DNA of 64,000 bases from Trichomonas vaginalis G3 (lineage: Eukaryota > Parabasalia > Trichomonadida > Trichomonadidae): NCBI RefSeq assembly GCF_026262505.1, contig NC_067207.1, positions 21,916,082 to 21,980,081 on the forward strand. The letters are read 5' to 3'. Each line of letters opens with the position of its first letter. Position 1 is the stretch's first letter. The notes beneath the pieces were generated by a model. The model was not told where the DNA came from. It was given only the letters and a program-made list of their open reading frames with translations, and did no database searches. Made by a program: the position numbers and the translations under genes. This document shows positions 9,893 through 18,749 of the stretch, piece after piece.

Positions 9893-11383
9893 ATGGATAC
9901 TGCTCAACAACTAATTGGACCTTACATGCTTGTCCGTAACCTTGGAAGTGGTTCCACAAGCAAGATCAAGTTGGCAATTCATCAAGAAACAAAAATGCCA
10001 GTCGCAATTAAAATAATAAAAAAAGATTCTTTTAAAGATAACCCACAACTCCAACCAAAAATCCAAAGAGAGATTGCACTCATGCGTCTTTTCGATCATC
10101 CTCATATTCTCAAGCTATTAGATATTCTAGAAAGCCCGAGACATTTATATATCGGTCTAGAATACGCTTCACATGGAGAATTATTTACTTACGTTGTAGA
10201 AAACAAGCAAATAAGTGAACAAGCAGCCATGCGTTTCTTCAGACAGATAATTTACGGTTTAGAATATCTACATTCCCTTGGAATATGCCACAGAGACTTG
10301 AAACCGGAGAATATCCTTTTGGATGACAAATACAATATCAAAATTGCAGATTTTGGATTTGCTCGTTTCACAAAAAAGAACGTTGCTGAAACTTCATGCG
10401 GCTCACCACATTATGTTGCTCCAGAAGTCATAGGAGGTGAAGTTTACGATGGCCGCTGTGCGGATGTTTGGAGTTGCGGAGTTATACTTTATGCATTACT
10501 CACAGGAAATCTTCCATTCGACGATCCATCAATCAGAAACTTACTTGCGAAGGTCAGACGCGGTGTTTTCACCATGCCTGATGTTAGTGATCCACTAAAG
10601 GACCTCATATCTAAGATGCTTACGAAAGATCCAAAGCAAAGAATTACAATTCGACAAATTAAAGAGCATCCTGCATTCATTGCTGGTCTCCCTGAAGACT
10701 TTGTACAACCTACGCCATTACCATTACCATCATTCTCTACGCCAATCGATCCCGACTCAGTTTCCCCAGATTTACGAGACATCCTCAGAAAAATCGGCTA
10801 TCCGAGCGACGAAGAGCTCAATGCCGACCTCAGTGAGGCTGCCCCAACCATGGCCAAGGTCTTCTACAACATGTTGACCACTAGAATGATGCTCGATCAA
10901 TTAGATTGGGACAAATGTGTTGGAAACTCAAATGGAACATTCTCTGCATCGACGTCCATCGATTCTTTCCTTGTTGCACCAGGAAATTCCGTTCCAGACT
11001 CGTTCAATCACCCTGCATCTTTTGCGGCCAACGATCCATGTTCTTTGGCCAACCCCATTGATTGGCCGGCCGCTGCTGATGAACTGGGCGAGGTTTCTGC
11101 TACGAAAAACATCATTTCGTACCCGCTCGAATGTTATGACGCGATGTACGCTATACAACAGTGCATGAAGAGTCTCCAGATGCAGTGGTTCTCTCCGGAT
11201 GAGACAATGATCATCTGCAGACACGAAGAAAAGGATTTGTACGCTGTTGCAACGTTTGATGGCGAAAATGCGGTTATTGTACAGCTTTGCCAGGGCCAAC
11301 CATCCGATTTTGCTGTTCTTTGCGCATCAATTGAGGAGTCTATTAACAGAGCAATTAAGTTATCTGAAGAGGAAGATATCTAA
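9893..11383 (+). CDS. CAMK/AMPK-SAD-like serine/threonine protein kinase
   Basis: This 496-residue kinase starts at the ATG at 9893 (MDTAQQLIGPYML). The frame is open a little further upstream but without an ATG. All catalytic elements are present: glycine loop GSGSTSKI (18-25), lysine K40 in AIKIIKK, helix-C E60, HRDLKPEN with D135 and N140, DFG at 153-155 and APE at 176-178. The activation loop reads ETSCGSPHY, so T167 matches the threonine phosphorylated in AMPK-related kinases. The domain ends near residue 260 (HPAF). A low-complexity linker follows, and residues ~410-496 could be a KA1-like regulatory domain (inference). The family acts in energy and polarity signalling. Neighbours give no clue to the substrate. 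It stands alone on the plus strand and ends in TAA. Confidence 0.93.
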   Translation: MDTAQQLIGPYMLVRNLGSGSTSKIKLAIHQETKMPVAIKIIKKDSFKDNPQLQPKIQREIALMRLFDHPHILKLLDILESPRHLYIGLEYASHGELFTYVVENKQISEQAAMRFFRQIIYGLEYLHSLGICHRDLKPENILLDDKYNIKIADFGFARFTKKNVAETSCGSPHYVAPEVIGGEVYDGRCADVWSCGVILYALLTGNLPFDDPSIRNLLAKVRRGVFTMPDVSDPLKDLISKMLTKDPKQRITIRQIKEHPAFIAGLPEDFVQPTPLPLPSFSTPIDPDSVSPDLRDILRKIGYPSDEELNADLSEAAPTMAKVFYNMLTTRMMLDQLDWDKCVGNSNGTFSASTSIDSFLVAPGNSVPDSFNHPASFAANDPCSLANPIDWPAAADELGEVSATKNIISYPLECYDAMYAIQQCMKSLQMQWFSPDETMIICRHEEKDLYAVATFDGENAVIVQLCQGQPSDFAVLCASIEESINRAIKLSEEEDI

Positions 11384-12361
11384 TTTTTTTATATTTTTTT
11401 TGTTTATTATATATTTATTTCTATCCCTATTCGAATTATATATATTTTAAAAGTCATGCATCTAGTTTTTGTTGTTTTATTAAAAAATTTATCTAATTTT
11501 TTTCTAAAAAATCCGAAATCTAAGACAAAAATACATACGAATGTAATAAGGTCCATATAAGTATGCATATTTATGAATCCAACATTGAGCTTCGTTAATT
11601 TACAATTAATTTCAATTATCATCTTATTTTTAATTGATAGGCAGGATGAGATGCATAGTTATAGATAAATTTGCCCGTGATTGAATTGATGGTCTATAAC
11701 ATTGATTCAGTGATGAATGACATCAAGAATAAAATGTCAAAAAAAATATCGACTAAAACTCATAGAATATTTTGCAGAATATCTCTCAATAATATAATGT
11801 ATCCATTCAATATGCTGGATATTTATAAAGAGTGAATGCTATCAAGGTTAAGACGTGGGTTCCCAGCATGACATTTTATCAGTTTATCATTGAACAGAAA
11901 AAATGACACCATTGATTTCTAATCATACACTAATACGTCTTATCTAAAGCAGCAACATTAACAATTTATTTATTTTTTTGATTTACATCAAGTGGCAATT
12001 CAATAATGATATTTTATTGATTAAATCACAGTATATTAATTCTTCTATAATGATAATTACAATGCAATCATCTATCTTGGCTTATTCTGAACCAATTTAT
12101 GTTTCATTTCATATTGCGTTAATATTAAATTGTATCGAATTTTATGTTTTATATTATTGAAATTGCATGTCAAAAATATCCTTTCAACTGCAAAGTCCGC
12201 CTTTTCAAAAAGTGGAAATTAATATTCGATAGCAATCAAATATATTGCTAAAAATGATGTATGAGACTCCTAGTAGAGGTTCGTTTAGGTTAAAATTATG
12301 TGAGTTCAGAAAATTGTAAAGGAGATTTTTGGTTCGTTGACATCATTTCATTTTCTTTGCC
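11384..12361. other. intergenic spacer, ~1 kb
   Basis: AT-rich DNA lies between the kinase and the small broken gene. Only short chance frames occur, such as 60 codons at 11978-12160 with poor composition. I see no RNA gene, transposon end or long repeat. The right end carries the initiator-like box at 12343. Confidence 0.5.
12343..12361 (+). promoter_or_regulatory. initiator-like box upstream of the 12362 gene
   Basis: TCATTTCATTTTC lies 19 bp before the ATG at 12362. It fits the trichomonad initiator pattern TCA-Y-W, in which transcription begins at the A and the 5' leader is only a few to about 20 nt long. The match is by sequence only. Confidence 0.45.
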
Positions 12362-13174
12362 ATGGACTCTGATCTAAGGACTTGTGCATTCCACTTCTTC
12401 AACTCACCAAATGATATGTTCGTTGAGTGGAAAGGAGGAAATAATGAACCTCTTAAGATAACGCTAGACATCGATGGCAGATTAAATTTACTTAAAATGG
12501 TTCAAACAAATACAAGAATCAATCTATTTGATATATCATTCCCATTGAATTACAACAATGAATTCCGTTCTTTTGAGCTTAGCAATTTCCCAAATGAAAA
12601 AAGAGTAACACATTATAGCTCAACTTATTTCCTTTCAGATGGCCAATCACATTCAAAAACATGGAAAAAGTTATAAATCCAATACTCTCTCAGAACGTAA
12701 AGCAATTCCCAAAGCTTGTTCTTTATTACTTAAAATCTTCCCCTCAGCAAAAAATCCAGAACATACTTGACCAGATGCCAATGAACAGCAGCAATCCGAT
12801 CAATAAATGCGCAGTAGAGACATCAGTTTTTATATTAACCTCAGAAAGGTTACGAAGTGAAAAGGCACTTATTCTCTCATTCATTCTATTTAATAGATTG
12901 AAATACAAATGATTCTAAGAAGATTTCAATGATTCGAGAAATGTTCTTTGGTGATTCTCCACTTTTAGTTTTTGCAAAAAGAGGAGGTTCAACTGCAATC
13001 AGAAATTATCCTGCAGAGAAGCTTGTGGAGGACTTTGAGGAAATGGTTTCAAGCTATAACAGCAAGAAGAGTAAAGAAGATTTTGCTTTGAAGAAATTAA
13101 AGGAATTAATTTCAATTTGTGGTTCAAATCCTGATGTAACCATAAAACAGCTGAAAGAAAAGCATAACTTTTAA
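12362..13174 (+). pseudogene. broken gene of unknown function in three frame pieces
   Basis: Three adjacent plus-strand frames, 12362-12676, 12661-12912 and 12929-13174, carry good coding composition and follow each other in different phases. They look like one gene of about 270 codons broken by two frameshifts. The first break is near 12650-12675, in an A-rich stretch around AAAAACATGGAAAAAG. The second is near 12895-12925. The promoter box and ATG are intact and the last piece ends normally (EKHNF, then TAA). The final piece is Lys/Glu-rich and helical (KLVEDFEEMVSSYN). I do not recognise the family. Three separate small genes are possible but less likely, because the second and third lack their own promoters. 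A sequencing error in the A-rich stretches could mimic the breaks. Confidence 0.55.
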
Positions 13175-13623
13175 AATACGCTGTTAGTTCTCTGGATTGA
13201 ACTTATTTTAATATGAAAATTTGATTTTCAATTTTGTTATTTGACTTTAAAATTCTTATATTTCGGGTTTCTTTTATTTTATACGTATTTACTAATTAAA
13301 CCATTTCATACTAATATGATTATTTATGTGATGAATATGGCAATATTATCAAGTTTCAAGATATATTAACTTTGGCAGTATGAATTGCTGTTTTTAGATA
13401 TTTTGGCTTGTTACTCAAAATGCCAGATATCAATTTGATGTTTTTGGGCTGTTAGATAGAATCAATTTGAAAATTTCAAGCTCTTCTTCTGATTCACAAA
13501 TAAAGATTGTTATCTAGCTTATCAATACTGCCATTATTTCCTTATCATTGGTAACACAACTCAGATTTTTTGTAAATTATTTGATAAACACACCCTTTTA
13601 ATTATTATACGATTTTTTGTCAA
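13175..13623. other. intergenic spacer, 449 bp
   Basis: AT-rich spacer without an open frame or repeat that I can support. The stop codon at its left edge reads TAAA, which would double as the UAAA-type polyadenylation signal described for Trichomonas. Confidence 0.5.
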
Positions 13624-15414
13624 ATGACTTCGATAGGTGATTTAGAGCAATCTCTATATGAAAAACAAGTAATTTCTTCATATTTATCGTTTATAGATCA
13701 AAGCAATCTCACCGAAGAATCCATACGCGAGATCCAAGAAGTTGTTAATACCAATTATGCCGCTTTTCAGACAAATGACGAACAGGGCTATAGGCACATC
13801 AAATTTTTCACCGAAATACTAGTTTGGTTCTCAAAATACTTCGATCTTACGAATTTTAATTCAATTTTTGAACAAAATAGTCAGTATTATAATTTGGTTG
13901 CTCCAATTCACTTTGCAATGCATTATGAAAATAGATTTAATTCCAGCCTTACCATAGATTTTCTGAATATTTGGCAACAGATATTGGACGCATTAAATGA
14001 ACCGGAAATAGAGCAAAGTATTCCACTTAAACTGACTTTTTCCATACTAGAAAAACTCATATTATTTGATAACAACCAAATACTTACCCAATTAAACGAA
14101 ATCGAGAATAAATCTAATAATGGTATCAAAGCTAAAATTATCGAAAAGAAAGGCAAATTATATAAGATCCTTTTGCGCATAAACAAAGAAAAACTCGAAT
14201 CCGACTTATCACCAGAGAAATATTATAATGAATTAATTTTAATGTTTCAGAATAGTTTAATTGCATCAAACCATCTCAAACTACTACAACTAGAACATTA
14301 TTCCCAAGCTATAACACATAGTTTCCCTTATATAAAAGAGATTGATCCTACAAATTGCAAAAGATTTCGACATATTCTTTATAATCTCTGCGACTCTTCA
14401 ATTTACAATGATATTATTGTGTATTTATACGAAAATAAAGAAAAGAATATGGATCTTGTGTTTTCTACAATCAATTATTGGTTAAAAAGATTTGATTCTA
14501 AATTCAGCGAAAGAACAGAAGTTCGTAAACTATATCAAGTAATAATTGATGCAATTTCCAATCATTGTGTTTCAAATATTTCTAATTTATGGAATGATCC
14601 AAATTCATCAGATCGATTTTTTAATTCCTTAAAAATGTACATAAACATTACAGGAATTCTAGATGATGAGCTTTCTGATGATTCTAAGAATACTTATCTT
14701 GAAATTATCAGATATCACTTAGCTGAAACTGATTTTCTACTTGATGCTTTGAGATTGATAAGATACAGTATCAAACGTGAAACAGGAATATTTAAATCAT
14801 TTGCTGATGATTATTTATCTTATCTTTTGGATTTACTTGACAATCAAGGGTATGGACTAGATCCGGAACACCTGAAAAATTATGGAAAGCTTTTCCAAAC
14901 AATGGGTTGTTTAATATCAAATTGCGCAGCTTCTTTATTTTTTAATGACAAAATTATTGAAAAATCGGAAACTCAAATTAAAAATTTTTATTGTGAAGAA
15001 GTTGACTTTGATGATTTTGATCTTCGGGTTTTCCTAATTGATTTGCTCAATCATTATGTTAATATAACAGTGCAGCTTTATGATGATGTCTTAGAAAATG
15101 AAGGAGCAGAACTTCCAAATGATTATTTCTATTTATATAAAGGATTGTATCTTTTTGACATAGGATTGAGAATAGGATTGATGATAGCTGGACAATTCGA
15201 TGGATCTTGTTTTGATGAATTGAAAAAATGCGTCATAAGAGTTTGTCCATTACATATGATGAAATACTTCAATAAATACACCAGAGTATACAATGAATCT
15301 AAGGAATACTTGAGAGATCATGATATCTACGTCATCCCTGATGAAAACGACGATGATGATGAAATTGATCAAGAAGAAGTAGATTATCAGGAAGAATTTT
15401 ATGCTGTTAATTAA
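13624..15414 (+). CDS. hypothetical helical protein with acidic tail
   Basis: A 596-residue frame starts at ATG 13624 and ends with TAA followed by A (UAAA). The sequence is rich in Leu, Ile, Asn and paired helices without a recognisable catalytic motif, resembling an irregular HEAT/armadillo-like solenoid. No signal peptide or membrane segment is evident. The last ~40 residues are strongly acidic (DENDDDDEIDQEEVDYQEE), as often seen in chaperone- or karyopherin-associated proteins, but this is weak evidence. I do not recognise the family. Codon use is strongly AT-biased, like the HECT genes. It lies co-directional with its neighbours, with about 0.45-0.54 kb on each side. Confidence 0.8.
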   Translation: MTSIGDLEQSLYEKQVISSYLSFIDQSNLTEESIREIQEVVNTNYAAFQTNDEQGYRHIKFFTEILVWFSKYFDLTNFNSIFEQNSQYYNLVAPIHFAMHYENRFNSSLTIDFLNIWQQILDALNEPEIEQSIPLKLTFSILEKLILFDNNQILTQLNEIENKSNNGIKAKIIEKKGKLYKILLRINKEKLESDLSPEKYYNELILMFQNSLIASNHLKLLQLEHYSQAITHSFPYIKEIDPTNCKRFRHILYNLCDSSIYNDIIVYLYENKEKNMDLVFSTINYWLKRFDSKFSERTEVRKLYQVIIDAISNHCVSNISNLWNDPNSSDRFFNSLKMYINITGILDDELSDDSKNTYLEIIRYHLAETDFLLDALRLIRYSIKRETGIFKSFADDYLSYLLDLLDNQGYGLDPEHLKNYGKLFQTMGCLISNCAASLFFNDKIIEKSETQIKNFYCEEVDFDDFDLRVFLIDLLNHYVNITVQLYDDVLENEGAELPNDYFYLYKGLYLFDIGLRIGLMIAGQFDGSCFDELKKCVIRVCPLHMMKYFNKYTRVYNESKEYLRDHDIYVIPDENDDDDEIDQEEVDYQEEFYAVN

Positions 15415-15950
15415 ATATAGTATGTTTTTTTTTATTTGTTATTTAATATCTTATTTTTAATCGTGCTTCATTGTTTTAGAACATATGAGGACATTATTTC
15501 TTTGCCTGTATTACAACTATATATATATATAAGTATCTATATGATAAATTGTATGAGCACACATTTTTTTTTATTCATGCAGATAGATTTGTATTCATTC
15601 CGTGCATATATCTATTAGTTATGCGTATTACTTTAATGATGATATATAAGCTAGTACTTTTCATGATAATGAATAGTGATTTATTGACGTAGGAATGGAA
15701 ACAGAAAGAACATTTTGGTAGGATTATATATGCTCTTTTGTATTATATATTCTTCTGGCTATAATCATAACAAAATTCATGATTCCACGAGAATTATTTA
15801 TAAATAAAAGTTTATAAAATTTGATATTTAAACTGTCTATGATAAGCCAAAATAGATTTTATATTCCTATTTAAGATCAAAAAAAATTGATGTTGTGAAT
15901 TTTATTTCAATAATTGTTACTAATTTAGTTATTAAGTAGTCAACTAAAAG
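15415..15950. other. intergenic spacer, 536 bp
   Basis: AT-rich, with a short TA microsatellite near 15520. No gene or RNA is seen. There is no ATG in frame with the following LRR gene, and I found no GTATGT-type intron donor that could splice an upstream exon to it. Confidence 0.5.
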
Positions 15951-18335
15951 TTGACAGATATACCTCAATCATCATACATTGACAATGGGAAGACTCTTCT
16001 CACTGTAACATTAGCAAAAACACACCTAATTATTTCATCTGCATGTGAAGTTATTGCTGATGGTACGAAGGACAGCTATTGTTTTAAACCAATCAAAACT
16101 ACATTAGTACAATTCTCATTTCATGATAATCCAAAACTTACAAAAATAGGTTCATTTTCATTTTATGAATGTAAAAATCTAGCTAGTGTTGATTTATCTC
16201 CATGCACAAAATTAATAACTATCGAATCCAATTCTTTTGCCTATTGTACTTCATTACAAACTATGGTTTTACCTGAAGGACTACAAAAAATCTTATCTTT
16301 TTCATTATTTTATATAAAGCTTTCTTCAATAAATATTCCCTCTTCAGTAATTTCAATTGAATCATATGCATTTGGATGGATAACATCTCTTGAAATAGTA
16401 ACTTTTTCACCAGGATCTCAACTAAAGGAAATAGTTGTAAACACCTTTTATGTTACAAGTATAACAACATTTACAGTTCCACAAAGTGTCAATAAGATTA
16501 GTGGGGTCGCATTTTATTTTATATTAACTATGAAAAGTATTTATGTTGATCCAATGAATGAATATTTTTGGAGTGATGGTAAAGCAGTTTATTCAAAAGA
16601 TAAAACAAAAATTATTTATTGTGCATCAAATATTGGTGATTCATATATAATCTTACCAACTGTTACAATGATCAATGAAGGATGTTTTGTCAATTCTCAG
16701 TTAAAAAGTATAACTATACCAAAAACAGTGACTGAAATCCTTTCTTATGCATTTTCTTATTCAAAGATAAGTACAATTGAATTGCCCCCAAATATTACCA
16801 CAATTTATTATGAGTGTTTTAGTGGATCATCATTAACTTCGGTTTCCATTCCTAACAAAGTAACATCAATACAAGAAGGAGCATTTAGTGGTTGCAATTT
16901 ATTAACTTATTTATATATTCCAGAATCAGTAACAACACTGGGAGGTGGATGTCTTCCTTCAAGCAAAACTATAGTGATTAATGTCTCTGAAAAATCGACA
17001 ATTAACATTGATAAACAACATTTAGTTCTTTCAAAAGATAACACATCATTAATACAATGCTTGAGTGAAGAACCAAACATCATTATTCCACATAAAGTCA
17101 AAAATATCTTATCAAACGCTTTCTCTTCAAGTAAAACTTTAGAAACAGTATCATTTGATGGAGAATCTGAACTTGAGATAATAAATCATTTCGCATTTAG
17201 TAATTGCATAAAACTAAATCGCTTTGACTTTGGACCCAAAATAAAAACTATTGGTATTGATGCATTTATCAATTGCCCTCTTCCGATGTCAATAAGTTTT
17301 CCTGCATCATTAATTAACATACAAACTAGAGCTTTTGCGAACAGTAAGTTAACTTCGATTAGTTTTTATTCTGATTCTAATTTGGCTATTGGAGACAGTG
17401 CATTTGCAAATTGTGCTTTTGTTCAGAGTATTTTATTTATATGCAAAGGGACAATATCACTAGGATTCAGTTGTTTTAGTGGATTAATAAAACTTAAATC
17501 AATAGAAATATCGAGAAGTATCATATATGCAGGAGCTAGTTGTTTCTTAGGATGTTCAATTGATAGAGTTTCATTTGAACAAAATCAAATTTCATTTTCA
17601 TCTATTCCTTCATCTATGTTCAAAGACTGTGTTTCATTGACATCATTCACAATTCCAACTAATTGTATTTCACTTGAAGCAGAATGTCTTAGTAACACAG
17701 GAATATCTCGAATTGATATTCCAGACAACGTTGAAATTCTAGGACCACAATGTTTCAAAGATTGTTTTAATCTTGAGACAGTTAATATTCAATCTAGTAG
17801 TCACCTTTCACGAATTGATATTGGTGTTTTTGAAGGATGTAGTATGTTTAGTAATGTTAGCTCATTTGATTCTGAACATTTTATGAGTGAGAGTGGCGCA
17901 ATCTACAGCCATGACAAACTTCATATGTATGTTTATCCACCAGCATCAAAAAGAATATACTTCAGTCTTCTTGAAGGCGTTGAAAACATTGAGAATGGTG
18001 CATTTCTTGGCTGCATAAATGTTGAAGTTATCACAATCCCAGATGGAAACATCAAATCTATTGGAGATAATGCATTCCGAGGATGCACCAATCTTCGACA
18101 GATCACACTTCCATCATCTATAAAAAGTATTGGTGTTAATGCATTCGCAAACTGTCCTCTTCTTCAATGTGGCATCGTCATACAGAATAGTACTAAACCA
18201 TTTATTGATCTTCTTAAACAATCTGAACTTGATGTTAAATCTCAACATTACTGTTCTGGATTCTCATGCAAACGTAGATCAATATATTCAATTGATATTC
18301 CTATTTCTTATATTGCTGTTTTTATTCTAATGTAA
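15951..18335 (+). CDS. BspA-like leucine-rich repeat protein, start codon not evident
   Basis: The frame is open for about 794 codons and is built of BspA/LRR_5-type repeats of ~23 residues, with units such as LTSVSIPNKVTSIQEGAFSG and SIKSIGVNAFANC. This is a large trichomonad family, and many members are surface proteins implicated in adhesion. The C-terminus has a Cys-containing segment followed by a short hydrophobic end (ISYIAVFILM), possibly a membrane anchor. A TAA lies six bases before codon 15951, and that codon is TTG. The first in-frame ATG is about 100 codons in (TMVLPEG), inside the repeats. The gene may therefore be truncated at its 5' end, start at a non-AUG codon, or be a young pseudogene. 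No signal peptide is seen. Confidence 0.8.
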   Translation: MTDIPQSSYIDNGKTLLTVTLAKTHLIISSACEVIADGTKDSYCFKPIKTTLVQFSFHDNPKLTKIGSFSFYECKNLASVDLSPCTKLITIESNSFAYCTSLQTMVLPEGLQKILSFSLFYIKLSSINIPSSVISIESYAFGWITSLEIVTFSPGSQLKEIVVNTFYVTSITTFTVPQSVNKISGVAFYFILTMKSIYVDPMNEYFWSDGKAVYSKDKTKIIYCASNIGDSYIILPTVTMINEGCFVNSQLKSITIPKTVTEILSYAFSYSKISTIELPPNITTIYYECFSGSSLTSVSIPNKVTSIQEGAFSGCNLLTYLYIPESVTTLGGGCLPSSKTIVINVSEKSTINIDKQHLVLSKDNTSLIQCLSEEPNIIIPHKVKNILSNAFSSSKTLETVSFDGESELEIINHFAFSNCIKLNRFDFGPKIKTIGIDAFINCPLPMSISFPASLINIQTRAFANSKLTSISFYSDSNLAIGDSAFANCAFVQSILFICKGTISLGFSCFSGLIKLKSIEISRSIIYAGASCFLGCSIDRVSFEQNQISFSSIPSSMFKDCVSLTSFTIPTNCISLEAECLSNTGISRIDIPDNVEILGPQCFKDCFNLETVNIQSSSHLSRIDIGVFEGCSMFSNVSSFDSEHFMSESGAIYSHDKLHMYVYPPASKRIYFSLLEGVENIENGAFLGCINVEVITIPDGNIKSIGDNAFRGCTNLRQITLPSSIKSIGVNAFANCPLLQCGIVIQNSTKPFIDLLKQSELDVKSQHYCSGFSCKRRSIYSIDIPISYIAVFILM

Positions 18336-18749
18336 TAAATTATAAAAATTGATTGAATATTTTTTTAATGTCTATTTCTAGAACCAAAAGCATCATAATT
18401 TCACAAGTAGTTATAGTCATTTGAAAAAGAACTTCATATAGGATATATCCAAACATAAATTTCGTCTCGAAATACATATTTTACAAAAGATATAATGCAA
18501 TTAACATTACTTGTGTTATTATTTCATCTCTTTTACAGAATCATTGCTCTCTTTCTAGCCATTCCATATGAAATAATTTTCATGACAGGGAACAAGCATG
18601 TTTTAATTTGCAATATTGAAGATTTTTTTTTGATTTTTTTATTTCAAAGATATGGAAATCTTCTTAAGTTACTTCCATCCAACCAATATTACTATTAATG
18701 TACTAAAAATTAATTTTGCTGTTTTCTGTTTTTCCGAAAGTGACAAAAA
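18336..18749. other. intergenic spacer, 414 bp
   Basis: AT-rich, with only chance short frames. The last bases before VPS11 contain GTGACAAAAA, a motif also present in the IFT20/PG-repeat divergent promoter. No initiator-type TCA box is obvious. Confidence 0.45.

Noticed and set aside
15830-15960. Possible 3' splice site (ACTAAAAGTTGACAG) before the BspA-like frame
   Set aside because: It only loosely resembles the trichomonad branch/acceptor ACTAACACACAG, and no GTATGT donor was found upstream.
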